A stretch of 64,000 nt of DNA, from positions 62,001-126,000 of the forward strand of contig NZ_FMWU01000003.1 in the NCBI RefSeq assembly GCF_900103195.1, read 5' to 3'. This DNA is from Methylobacterium sp. UNC378MF (lineage in GTDB: Bacteria > Pseudomonadota > Alphaproteobacteria > Rhizobiales > Beijerinckiaceae). Position 1 is the stretch's first letter. Each line of letters begins with the position of its first letter. Position numbers and translations under genes: made by a program. Shown piece by piece: positions 35,792 through 43,820 of the stretch. The notes below the pieces were generated by a model, which saw only the letters and a program-made list of their open reading frames with translations, had not been told where the DNA came from and searched no databases.

Positions 35792-37039
35792 TCAGCGCGT
35801 ATAGGCGTCGTAGTTGCGCTGAATGACGATATGGTCGGCAATGTGCTTGGCGTCCTGCCAGCATCCGTAGATGAAAGCCGACGCACGGTTCGTCAGATCG
35901 GGAAGTCCGAGGAAGTATATACCGTTCTCGGCCGAGACGCCCCGCTTGTGCAGTGGCATGCCCTGCTCGTCGAACGCATCGACGTCGAGCCAGCTGAAAT
36001 CATATTTGAAGCCGGTGGCCCAGAGAACGGTCGTGATGTTCAGAGCCCTGATATCGAGGCTGGCAATCGGCTGCTTGAGACAGGCCGGATCTTCCAGGAG
36101 CTGCCACGCTTCGGGCTCGGGCGGCAGGTCCATGCCTTTGCGCTCGATATAGGCGTCGGCGTCCCGCAGGACTTCGAAATAGGCTTCATCGCCTTGGGCG
36201 ATGTTCCTCACGAGGTCGTCCTCGAAGCGCAGGATGCCGTCCTCGTAAGCTTTGGTCACCCCGACGAGCGTCACCCCCATATGGGCCAGTCGCCGGAAGT
36301 CCACGGTCCGTCCGCCTTCGTAACCGCTCACGGCGAAAGCGACGTGCCGCTTCTTGCGCTTCGACTTGACCTCGTCCCAAAGGCCGAGCGCACCCAGCCA
36401 CCATGTGTAGTCGCGCTGGCGATAGGCACGGGGCGGCCGGTAATGCTCGCCGACCGAGAGATACACCGTCTTGCCGGCCTTGCAGAGTTCCTCGGCGATC
36501 TGCGAACCCGAAGCGCCGCATCCGACCACCAGCACGGCGCCATCGGCCAGTTGCTGAGGGTTCTTGTAGGCCGAGGAATGCAGTTGATCGACCGGCGCAT
36601 CGGTCGGAATGATCTCCGGAAACGACGGAACCTGGAACGGTCCGGTCGCCGCCACGACCCTCCGAGCCTCGAAGACGCCGTCCGAGGTGGTGATGGTATA
36701 TCCGGGCCGACCCTGGCTGTGCTTGACGTGCTTGACCTCCACGCCCGTTCGGATCGGAGCCTCGATCATCTTGGCGTAATCGTCGAAATACTGTGCCATC
36801 CGGTCTTTTGCAGGAAACGCATCCGGGTGCACGTCCTCGAATTTCAGGTTCGGAAATCGGTCGTGCCAGGCCGGACCGTTGGCGACGAGCGAGTCCCAGC
36901 GCATGGAACGCCAGTTCTCCGCAATGCGGCTGCGCTCAAGAACGATGTGCGGAATACCCAATGCGCTGAGATGCTCGCTCATCGCGATGCCGGACTGGCC
37001 TGCCCCAACGACCAGGGTGTCGGTGGCTTCGACTGACAT
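35792..37039 (-). CDS. FAD-dependent NAD(P)H monooxygenase (flavin-containing monooxygenase-like)
   Basis: A 415-residue flavoprotein. The FAD motif is VVGAGQSGIAM (residues about 9-19), the pyridine-nucleotide motif is VVGCGASGSQIAEEL (about 170), and the middle carries the WHDRFP and ATGPFQVPSFPEI stretch typical of class B flavin monooxygenases. The closing part has VLWATGFKYDFSWL (the ATG(F/Y) motif). No signal peptide. Substrate unknown; related enzymes oxidise amines, thioethers or ketones. It is a single gene divergent from the intergenic region before the integrated element. Confidence 0.88.
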   Translation of the reverse strand: MSVEATDTLVVGAGQSGIAMSEHLSALGIPHIVLERSRIAENWRSMRWDSLVANGPAWHDRFPNLKFEDVHPDAFPAKDRMAQYFDDYAKMIEAPIRTGVEVKHVKHSQGRPGYTITTSDGVFEARRVVAATGPFQVPSFPEIIPTDAPVDQLHSSAYKNPQQLADGAVLVVGCGASGSQIAEELCKAGKTVYLSVGEHYRPPRAYRQRDYTWWLGALGLWDEVKSKRKKRHVAFAVSGYEGGRTVDFRRLAHMGVTLVGVTKAYEDGILRFEDDLVRNIAQGDEAYFEVLRDADAYIERKGMDLPPEPEAWQLLEDPACLKQPIASLDIRALNITTVLWATGFKYDFSWLDVDAFDEQGMPLHKRGVSAENGIYFLGLPDLTNRASAFIYGCWQDAKHIADHIVIQRNYDAYTR

Positions 37040-37875
37040 GTCAGCTCCAAAAACGTCCCAGGCGCTCTGACCGCAGACGCACGCGATGCGCCTTCAGGCG
37101 CGGACCTTCGATCTGCCTTAGCGAGGATCACGAAAGTTGTTGCGAGTATTGAAGTTGCTGGATCTTGACAGCACAAGCACGATTTTCTTATCGCACGCTT
37201 CGGAAAAAGCGAACTGCGCCCCCCGGTCAGAGCATCAGGACCCGAAAGACCAGCTCGAGCCGGGCGGGACGCGACGAGATCTGATCGCACGATGGCGCGA
37301 CACCGTAAGTGCGACGCGGCGATCCGGCTCCCCGAACGCGTCTCAGCGTCGACAGGTCTGTTCTGCTCCTGGCGATCGGCTAACCGGCAAGTCCGACGTT
37401 CCCGAGCATCTTCGACATGTCCAGGATCGGCGTCCGGCCGCCGGGCTGGCCTGCCACCGGACCGACGCACACCGCCGCGCGCTTCCCCAAAGCTTTCCGT
37501 AAACGCTGAGCCCGCACAAATGACGCGTGGGCCTCATTCCGCATCGCGGCTGTCCTGCGCGGAAGTCTACCCGCACAGGAAGGGGCCTGTCACCGTTCGG
37601 GCGGCGGGTCTCAGCCTGAGTGATTGTCGGCCGGATACGCTCGATCCGGACTCCGCCGTGCGCCGCGAAGCAGAGCTGCGCTTGAACGGTTGTATCGACG
37701 TCACGGCTTGCCGTCGGCGGAGTTCCGTCGGGCGGCCTGAACGTCCAGCGCCGCGCCGGGCGCATTCACAGGCACTGTTTCCTCAGCGCGGTCCCGACAC
37801 CGACCAGCGGCCTTGACCGCCACGCAGAAGAACCCGCCGGCTTGACGAGTTACTGGCTTACTAAAAGGGGAAAGC
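37040..37875. other. Gap of 836 bases, no supported gene
   Basis: Only short, arginine-rich frames that look like random reading of GC-rich DNA are present, with no recognisable domain. It is the host sequence next to the left end of the integrated element. Confidence 0.4.
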
Positions 37876-37897
37876 TGGTGCTGCGAGAGAGGATTGA
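37876..37897. repeat. attL, left 22-bp direct repeat of the tRNA-Thr 3' end
   Basis: TGGTGCTGCGAGAGAGGATT followed by GA; identical to bases 50079-50100. The identity stops right after this stretch (left continues GGAACC, right continues ACTCTC), as expected for an attachment core. No second tRNA can be folded here, only the 3' part. Confidence 0.85.
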
Positions 37898-38131
37898 GGA
37901 ACCAAAGGGCACGCCCTAAGTCTTTGATTTACAACAGTTCTACAATTCACTCAAGAGCGCCCGTTGCACCCAATGTGGCACCTACAGCCCGCGCCGTCTG
38001 TGGCCTGCAAGGGGTGTCTGGCTAACAGGATGCCCCTGGTCTCGCAAGCAGTCCGTGGCGGGTCCTGGATTTCCCCCGGCCCCCGGAGTCCCATAGGGGT
38101 GTCAGCCTTGAAGGTGCCCCCGGTTCGGCCG

Positions 38132-38168
38132 GGAGGCTCATCCGGTCCCTCAGAATTTCTGAGCCTCC
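38132..38168 (-). terminator. Inverted repeat after the winged-helix-like gene
   Basis: GGAGGCTCA (38132-38140) and TGAGCCTCC (38160-38168) form a nine-base stem; the inner sequence contains a second small symmetric element. It lies at the stop of the minus-strand gene at 38168-38533. A T-run is not evident, so the terminator role is inferred. Confidence 0.35.
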
Positions 38169-38533
38169 TAACGCCCCTGGAGCATCATTCCGACCCTGTA
38201 GGCAAGAGTGTAGCCCTTGGGGGTCAGATCGTACGCTATCTGCCTGCGGCTCTCCGGGTGCGGGTGAGACGCCACCAAGTGCAGCGGGGCCACCCGGGTC
38301 CTGGCCGACTCCCCAATTTCCATCAGGGTCCGTGAGGCAACCGGCTGGATCGTCCCCAGCATGGCGGCGTAATCAGTTGGCCCCTGGCCGGGCCTCAGAG
38401 CCACAGCCAAGAAGGCGTCAATGTAGGAGGCCGGCAAGTTCGGCTCCAGGCTCCTGAAGGCTCCTATCACGTCCTTGAGGCGCCCCAGGGACTTGAGGGG
38501 CAGCCCGTCGTTTCCGATGATCTCGCCACCCAT
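38168..38533 (-). CDS. Possible winged-helix (MarR-like) protein, element cargo
   Basis: A 121-residue product. The middle (about residues 32-75: LPASYIDAFLAVALRPGQGPTDYAAMLG, shown in parts as YIDAFLAVAL and GPTDYAAMLG) and the end (YDLTPKGYTLAYRVG) resemble the helix-turn-helix and wing of MarR-type regulators, including the LTPKGY stretch. I cannot confirm the full fold. It is at the left end of the element and may regulate its transfer or maintenance. Confidence 0.55.
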   Translation of the reverse strand: MGGEIIGNDGLPLKSLGRLKDVIGAFRSLEPNLPASYIDAFLAVALRPGQGPTDYAAMLGTIQPVASRTLMEIGESARTRVAPLHLVASHPHPESRRQIAYDLTPKGYTLAYRVGMMLQGR

Positions 38534-38572
38534 GCGGCCTCCTGTGGAATCTGGATTGGCTTGTATCAGTCA

Positions 38573-38595
38573 CAAGAAAAGGCCCCGGAGGGCCT
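38573..38595 (-). terminator. Intrinsic terminator
   Basis: On the minus strand AGGCCC TCCG GGGCCT forms a six-base stem with a four-base loop, followed directly by TTTCT. It lies just downstream of the minus-strand gene at 38610-38837. Confidence 0.7.
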
Positions 38596-38609
38596 AAGTC
38601 TCTCAAGAA

Positions 38610-38837
38610 TCACATGTGGACTTCAACGTCCTCAAGATGGTCCATCACCGCTTCGCCATCATCATCAGGCGTTGTGTGAAGGAACTGGCCGTCCCATTTG
38701 CCCGCCGGGGCACTCAGAAGCTTCTTTAAGCCTAGCGATGTCAGTGGGGCAAAGGCACAGAGGTCTTTAAGCTCTCCCGGATGACGCTTGCTGCCAGGTG
38801 CGTAGTAGGCAACATCATAGTGAAGCGTATGTAACAC
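38610..38837 (-). CDS. Small hypothetical protein, 75 residues
   Basis: Starts MLHTLHYDVAYYAPGSKRH and ends with an acidic tail (DDDGEAVMDHLEDVEVHM). No domain recognised. It is followed by a good intrinsic terminator on the same strand, which supports its being transcribed. An alternative overlapping minus-strand frame (38741-39013) seems a shadow. Confidence 0.5.
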   Translation of the reverse strand: MLHTLHYDVAYYAPGSKRHPGELKDLCAFAPLTSLGLKKLLSAPAGKWDGQFLHTTPDDDGEAVMDHLEDVEVHM

Positions 38838-39306
38838 GGTCTGTCCCCCACCGCTATCTGTGTTTCTGCGGCTACGCTTCGGTCTCTCTCACAAGTCGTC
38901 GCGTTTAGCAAGTGATTTTTCGTGTTTAAATTGCAGATTAACACGCGTAGTTCCATCGGATACCAATTGGCATGTGGGGTTCGAGGACTAAACATCCTGT
39001 GGCCCCGGCCCATCCCACAGCGAACACTGCACGGTAAGGACGAACAACAACGAGGGGCTTTACCGGGAATTTGAAAGTGGGGGCCTGGGGGCGCTTTCAG
39101 AACTCGAAGCGGAAAAGGAGACTCTATGGAGAGGACCCAAAGTCCGCCCCACGATCCGAACCGTCCCGGGCCTCAGCGTCACCAGCGGACAGGAGAGGCC
39201 ATTGGTGACCACGGGCTCACCAAAAGGACCGATGGCCTCAGGGAATCCGGGGCTGACTTCGGGGACATTGGCTGTCTGTGTCTCGGCTTTGGGGCCGGGC
39301 GTAGCC
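38838..39306. other. Gap of 469 bases in the element
   Basis: AT-rich parts (38905-38945) may hold promoter sequence. One plus-strand ORF at 39126-39386 has a strong AAGGAG ribosome site, but its Pro/Arg-rich product has no recognised domain and runs antisense into the serine recombinase gene; I do not count it as supported. Confidence 0.35.
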
Positions 39307-39861
39307 TCATGCCTCCTTGGCGGTCAGCACCCGGTGGACCGAGGCCTTGCCGATACCAAGCTTGGTGGCGATTACACCCATGCTGAGACCCTGGGCAGCC
39401 ATGGCTTTGATGTCCTCAGCCTTCGCCCGTGCGGTAGGCTTGCGTCCCTTGTAGGCGCCCTCAGCTTTGGCCTTAGCGATGCCCTCTCGTTGCCGCTCCA
39501 GCATCATCTCACGCTCGAACTGAGCCACACCACCCAGGACGTTGAGCATCAGCTTGCCGGTGGGTGTTGAGGTGTCCACCCCCAGGTTGACGATGCGAAG
39601 GGCTACGCCCTTGGCCTCCAGCTTTGCGATGATGTCGCCCATGTGGGTTACTGAGCGTGCGAGCCTATCGAGCTTCGTCACAACCAGGATGTCCCCAGCC
39701 CTCACAAAATCCAGGGCGGCCTCAAGCTCCTTGCGCTGGCCCACAGACGACACTTGTTCCGAGTGGATGCGTTCGCACCCGAGAGCCTTCAGGTCCCTCA
39801 CCTGGGCGTCGAGGCCGGCTTCCTGTTCCAAGGTGGAGGTGCGGGCGTAGCCAATGAGCAT
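39307..39861 (-). CDS. Serine recombinase (resolvase/invertase)
   Basis: A 184-residue protein typical of TnpR/Hin-type resolvases. The N-terminal catalytic domain starts MLIGYARTSTLEQE with the nucleophile Ser9; further hallmarks are VVTKLDRLARSV, the GKLMLNVLGGVAQFERE dimer helix and a C-terminal helix-turn-helix (YKGRKPTARAKAEDI, then GLSMGVIATKLGIGKASV). It would resolve multimers or invert DNA in the element. It is the only serine recombinase in the element, which also has a tyrosine integrase. Its own site was not located. Confidence 0.93.
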   Translation of the reverse strand: MLIGYARTSTLEQEAGLDAQVRDLKALGCERIHSEQVSSVGQRKELEAALDFVRAGDILVVTKLDRLARSVTHMGDIIAKLEAKGVALRIVNLGVDTSTPTGKLMLNVLGGVAQFEREMMLERQREGIAKAKAEGAYKGRKPTARAKAEDIKAMAAQGLSMGVIATKLGIGKASVHRVLTAKEA

Positions 39862-40041
39862 CGGGAGGGCTCCGGGACCAAGATCGTTCCGTTGAAGTCC
39901 TAGACATAGTGAGCGGAGCTGTTCCGACTGTCAAACCCATTCTTTTGGAACGAGACCAGGGGTGGACCGGAACGTTCCGCTGGAGCTTGCCCTATTGGAA
40001 CGCTGCGATCCGGCTTGTGCTTCCTACGAGGAGATTGAGCA

Positions 40042-40584
40042 ATGGCAGCGCCTGACGAACTCGAAATGACCCTCCTCGGATTGGCCGTGTACCAATCTCA
40101 GCGCCTGGAGTTTGCCCTCTATGGACTCGCTGCCCACCTTAGCCACCTTCCTGAGGCGCAGAAGGAAAAGCGATTCCGGGATCTAACACCAGAGAAGTTC
40201 CTGAGGGGGGACTACAGAGAGCTGAAAAGCACTCTCGGTCAAATTGCAAAGGTGTTCGGTGGCCCCTTGATGCTTGCGTCGGATGATCTGGAGCGGCTCA
40301 TTGAGGACCGCAACCTGATCTGCCACAATTTGTATCGGCTATACCATGCTGGCGGCGCAAGATCAGGCGAACGGCCTCACGAGTTCCTAATGTCGTTCAA
40401 TCAACGCGCGGAGCAGTGGGGGCGTATCATTGGCGGAGTGCTAAGTCATTTGAGAGAAGCATTTGCTCGTAAGGAGGGCCGGTTAGACGAGTTCAACATG
40501 AGTGAGGACGATGCGATCAATCGTGCGGTTTTCCATGAGCATGTTCGTCAGGTACTGGAAGCGAATTCTCGTCAAACGCCCTAA
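40042..40584 (+). CDS. HEPN-like protein with an R-x4-H motif
   Basis: A 180-residue, all-helical-looking protein on the opposite strand to most element genes. The segment ERLIEDRNLICHNLYRL carries Arg90 and His95 in the R-x4-H spacing that marks HEPN ribonuclease-type domains; the motif position at the end of a helix fits. HEPN proteins are common in toxin-antitoxin and phage-defence modules. No family name is assigned. It is 149 bases upstream of the PD-(D/E)XK nuclease gene on the same strand and is more AT-rich than host genes. Confidence 0.55.
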   Translation: MAAPDELEMTLLGLAVYQSQRLEFALYGLAAHLSHLPEAQKEKRFRDLTPEKFLRGDYRELKSTLGQIAKVFGGPLMLASDDLERLIEDRNLICHNLYRLYHAGGARSGERPHEFLMSFNQRAEQWGRIIGGVLSHLREAFARKEGRLDEFNMSEDDAINRAVFHEHVRQVLEANSRQTP

Positions 40585-40625
40585 GCGAGAGGCGGCAGAT
40601 CCGCAAACTGCGACGCCCGCCCACG

Positions 40626-40709
40626 AAGTTCAGGAAGCACCCCTTGGGCTTCTCAGAGGCTTTCACAAGCTCCCTCCCAGTCGGGGCCGTCCCGGGTTCA
40701 CCACAGGCG
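40626..40709. repeat. Direct repeat A: copy of the lysozyme gene's 3' end
   Basis: On the minus strand this stretch reads GTAPTGRELVK, then KPKGCFLNF, matching GTAPTGRDPVK and KPKGSFLEF near the C-terminus of the lysozyme gene at 41788-43293. At DNA level it lines up base for base with 41813-41897, with many substitutions and one indel. The copy has no intact gene around it. Confidence 0.8.
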
Positions 40710-40733
40710 CCCTTGGTGTGTAAGGTGCGCGCA

Positions 40734-41690
40734 ATGAGCGACATTAAGCTGTTCCGTTTGGGCGAGGTTGTAAGTGAACTCCAGGGTGAGGCCGTTCAGG
40801 TTGAGAAGTCACTCCAGAAGCTCTTCGAGGGCAACCTGGAGGCCCTGTTAGGTGTACGTTTCCTGGCAAGCGAGTACTCGACAGGCCCGGCCCATGGCGG
40901 TCGGATCGATACTTTAGGCCTTGATGAAGATGGCACACCCGTCATCATTGAGTACAAGCGCTCAGTAAATGAGAATGTCGTAAACCAAGGGCTCTATTAC
41001 CTTGACTGGCTCCTGGACCATCGCAAGGAGTTCCAGTGGCTCGCAATGGAGAAGTTGGGCCATGAGGCGGCGAAGGCTGTGGAGTGGTCTGCTCCACGAC
41101 TGTTATGCATCGCTGGTGATTTCACACGGTATGATGCTCATGCGGTCAAGCAGATTGCTCGGAACATAGAGCTTCTTCGCTACCGCCGCTTTGGTTCCGA
41201 CCTGCTGATGATTGAGCTTGTTCATGCTCCCAAGCAGGCCAAGCCCTCGAACGCGAACCAGGCTGTTGCTGCGGAAGGCGTCGTATTGCCCTCTGTTGTG
41301 TCTGACGGTGCCACACTCGAAGACAAATACAAGTCCAGCCGCATCGCCTACCGCCTCAGCCAGTCGAGCGTTGCCCTTCAGGATATCTTCAGTGCAATCA
41401 AAGAGTACCTGATTGCCCTGGGCGATGATGTTCAGGTCAAGGAGCTAAGCTACTACGTAGCGTTCAAGCGCATCAAGAACTTCGCTTGTCTGGAGGTTTA
41501 CCCGCAGACAAAGGTCGTCATCGCATTCCTCAAGGTGGACCCCGCAACGGTTGCTCTTGAAGATGGCTTCACACGCGATGTCACTAAGGTGGGCCATTTC
41601 GGAACTGGCAATCTCGAAGTGACCATGAGGTCCATGGATGATTTTGCAAAGGCTCAGCCGCTGTTCGTGAGAAGCTACGAAGGGTCGTGA
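40734..41690 (+). CDS. PD-(D/E)XK nuclease-like protein with a C-terminal DUF5655-type domain
   Basis: A 318-residue protein. The N-terminal half has a restriction-endonuclease-type core: GGRIDTLGLDEDGTPVIIEYK places Asp59 and Glu73-x-Lys75 as the PD-(D/E)XK residues (motif parts RIDTLGL and IIEYKRS). The C-terminal part (about residues 190-318) looks like the DUF5655 domain. I start at ATG 40734 because the longer frame reads through direct repeat A. Proteins like this are seen in defence contexts but the role is unproven. It is bracketed by the two direct repeats of the lysozyme gene end. Confidence 0.7.
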   Translation: MSDIKLFRLGEVVSELQGEAVQVEKSLQKLFEGNLEALLGVRFLASEYSTGPAHGGRIDTLGLDEDGTPVIIEYKRSVNENVVNQGLYYLDWLLDHRKEFQWLAMEKLGHEAAKAVEWSAPRLLCIAGDFTRYDAHAVKQIARNIELLRYRRFGSDLLMIELVHAPKQAKPSNANQAVAAEGVVLPSVVSDGATLEDKYKSSRIAYRLSQSSVALQDIFSAIKEYLIALGDDVQVKELSYYVAFKRIKNFACLEVYPQTKVVIAFLKVDPATVALEDGFTRDVTKVGHFGTGNLEVTMRSMDDFAKAQPLFVRSYEGS

Positions 41691-41787
41691 TTGCCTGTTG
41701 GTGAGGTCGAGGGAGACCACATAGCCTCCCCCGGTTATCCTCATGCCTTCTACAATCGCCTAGGAAGCCCACTGAGCGGTATGGCTG

Positions 41788-43293
41788 CTACTGAGCCGCA
41801 CGCCTATCAAAGAACTCCAGGAAGCTGCCCTTGGGCTTCCCTGCGGATTTCACAGGGTCTCTCCCGGTCGGGGCTGTTCCGGAGGTCACCACAGGTGCAG
41901 CGGGAGGGTTCGCGAAGTTGCCCCATCCCTTCTCAATGAGAGCATCAGCGTCTCGGGCCTGCTTCATGCGGTCGTCGTAGCGAGACTTGTAGAAGCCTTC
42001 AGGGTCGTAGTCCTTGTAACGAGTGAAGAGAGCTTGATTGTACCGCTGCTTCTCGTCGTAGGTGCCGGTAAACTCCTTGCTCAGGTCACGGAATAGCGAC
42101 GCAACAGCCTTGTTGTCGAACTTGGCGTTTCCGGGCAGCAATGCTTCAAGCGCCCGCGTAGCGTCTCCCTCGGTCTGGACACCCTTGGCCTCAAAGAGCT
42201 TGGCGTCCCGCATCCTCATCAGATGGGACATCAGGCCAGCAGCGTTCCGTGTGCCCTCATCAGAGTCGTTGGTGAACGTGGCGAAGTCATTGCCGATGCG
42301 GCTCAGGGCAGAAAGGTTGACCTTCCCGTCCATCAGGAGCCGGGTGTACTTCCGAGTGCCCTCAGCAGCGTTCCAGGCAGCCTCAGAGGCATCGTTGTTG
42401 CCCTGGATGAGCTTCACAGCGGTGTCGCTGATGGGCTTGGCGTCAGGTGCGTGGATTTGCTTGACGGAGACGTTGCCCTTGCTGTCGTAGGTGTACGCAC
42501 GGCCGGTCCTGGAGTCGATCTGGGTGTTGATGCCAGGGTCCTCATTGACCTTCTGTAGTGCCCTCATGCCAGCCAAGAGGGACTTGGCGCCATCCGGGTT
42601 GTCACGAGCCATCAGGGCCGCACCAGCGCCTGTCAGGGCATCCCCGAGATTCCACCCCGCCTGAGGCTGTCCGAACAGCGCACCTGGGCCACCGGACATG
42701 AAGGCATCCCAGCCCTCCTTCGGGGGAGCCTGTTGGGGCATCTGAAACGATGCGTCCTGAGCACCCTCTGCCGGAAGGTCCGCAGGGTTGCCCTTTGAGA
42801 GTACGCCTGGGTTCACACCACCATCGGAGCCACTGAGAAGCCGGAAGGCCTCCTGGGTGGCATTGAGACGCCCAGAGTAGTTGTGGGCGTTCCTGACGCC
42901 ATCCTGGGAACCCGCAGGCCTCAGGGAGCGGATAACCGCCTCGTTGGCCTCACGGTCGTTCCTAGCGGCCTTCAGAGCATCGCCATACGGCTTCTCACCC
43001 CCGTACTTCCCATCCATCTCGTTGTACCAGTGGTTCGCCTGGACCTCAGGGTCAGTCCAAGCCTTACCCATGGCACCAGCGGTGTTCTGGAGGTTCTGGA
43101 AGCGGTCCTTGCGCCACTGGAAGCCACCATGGGCGCTCCCGTTGTCACCGAGAGCATCCATGCGTAGACCACTCTCCTGGGCGGCATTACCAATCGATGC
43201 AGCAATAGCCATCGCAGGGTATCCCCGCTGTTGTCCAACTCGGATGAGCGCCTGAGAGAAGGGGTTCTTCAGATCGACGTTCCAATTAGTCAT
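41788..43293 (-). CDS. Phage-type tail/virion protein with N-terminal lysozyme-like domain
   Basis: A 501-residue protein. Residues about 25-70 are a lysozyme/transglycosylase-like domain: AIAASIGNAAQESGLRMDALG, with Glu40 as the candidate catalytic acid, and the substrate-side NGSAHGGFQWRKDRF. The rest is long and low in hydrophobic segments, with Gln/Gly-rich parts, and is typical of large phage tail-tip or internal virion proteins. It has no signal peptide. The role would be cell-wall digestion during phage-like entry or release. It is the only obviously phage-type gene in the element. Its 3' end is duplicated at 40626-40709. Confidence 0.8.
   Translation of the reverse strand: MTNWNVDLKNPFSQALIRVGQQRGYPAMAIAASIGNAAQESGLRMDALGDNGSAHGGFQWRKDRFQNLQNTAGAMGKAWTDPEVQANHWYNEMDGKYGGEKPYGDALKAARNDREANEAVIRSLRPAGSQDGVRNAHNYSGRLNATQEAFRLLSGSDGGVNPGVLSKGNPADLPAEGAQDASFQMPQQAPPKEGWDAFMSGGPGALFGQPQAGWNLGDALTGAGAALMARDNPDGAKSLLAGMRALQKVNEDPGINTQIDSRTGRAYTYDSKGNVSVKQIHAPDAKPISDTAVKLIQGNNDASEAAWNAAEGTRKYTRLLMDGKVNLSALSRIGNDFATFTNDSDEGTRNAAGLMSHLMRMRDAKLFEAKGVQTEGDATRALEALLPGNAKFDNKAVASLFRDLSKEFTGTYDEKQRYNQALFTRYKDYDPEGFYKSRYDDRMKQARDADALIEKGWGNFANPPAAPVVTSGTAPTGRDPVKSAGKPKGSFLEFFDRRAAQ
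41813..41897. repeat. Direct repeat B inside the 3' end of the lysozyme gene
   Basis: Partner of repeat A (40626-40709). It codes GTAPTGRDPVK and KPKGSFLEF in the lysozyme protein. The two copies are in the same orientation and enclose the PD-(D/E)XK nuclease gene. Confidence 0.8.
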
Positions 43294-43367
43294 GCGTTCT
43301 TTCCATAGGTTATCGCTCGCGAGACCAGGGATAGCCTCACGTTCTGCTGGGTTGATTGTGTTGTGGT

Positions 43368-43820
43368 TTAGTTCTGAGAGGCTTCGGCTCTGCGGGCAGC
43401 CCTTGCTAGTCTCTTGGTGGCCTTCTCTCTCATTTCATCAACACCAAGCACCTGCCTGATAGCCAATGTCCTGAGTCGAGGATTGAAGGGGCTTTCCATG
43501 ATGAGGAGAGTCGCCAGCCATGCCCGGTCAGCGTAGATGCCTGATGGGAACTCAGTGCCCGGCTTCAGGGGCCTGAACTGTCTCTCAGCGTTTGCTTTGA
43601 CGACCGGCCAGGCTTCTTCGGCCCACTCCCGGCTCATCCCAGCGGGGAGGTCTAAGGTGGCCTCCGGGTCGGCATTCGTTCCAAGCATCTCCTCAAGTCG
43701 AGCTACCTCTTTCTGGAAGTCTCGGTGGTTCGGAATGAACTGGTTAAGGGCCATGCGAGGCTTGGTTTTAAGCTTCGGCTTCTTGTTCGTCTTCGTCGTT
43801 TTGGTCGTGGTCATGCGCAA
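43368..43820 (-). CDS. Hypothetical protein, 150 residues
   Basis: Lysine-rich N-terminus (TKTNKKPKLKTKP) and a helical, Arg/Lys-rich C-terminus (EKATKRLARAARRAEA); the middle has EWAEEAWPVVKANAERQF. No domain recognised; DNA or RNA binding is possible from the charge pattern. It overlaps the putative replication protein gene by ten bases and is transcribed the same way, so it is probably translationally linked. A start two codons inside is possible. Confidence 0.65.
   Translation of the reverse strand: MRMTTTKTTKTNKKPKLKTKPRMALNQFIPNHRDFQKEVARLEEMLGTNADPEATLDLPAGMSREWAEEAWPVVKANAERQFRPLKPGTEFPSGIYADRAWLATLLIMESPFNPRLRTLAIRQVLGVDEMREKATKRLARAARRAEASQN

Noticed and set aside
37292-37816. 174-residue plus-strand frame before the element
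   Set aside because: Arg/Ser/Pro-rich, no domain, no good ribosome site, and competing frames on the other strand.
37876-37897. Second tRNA gene at the left end
   Set aside because: Only the 3' part of the tRNA is duplicated; the D and anticodon arms are missing, so this is an attachment site.
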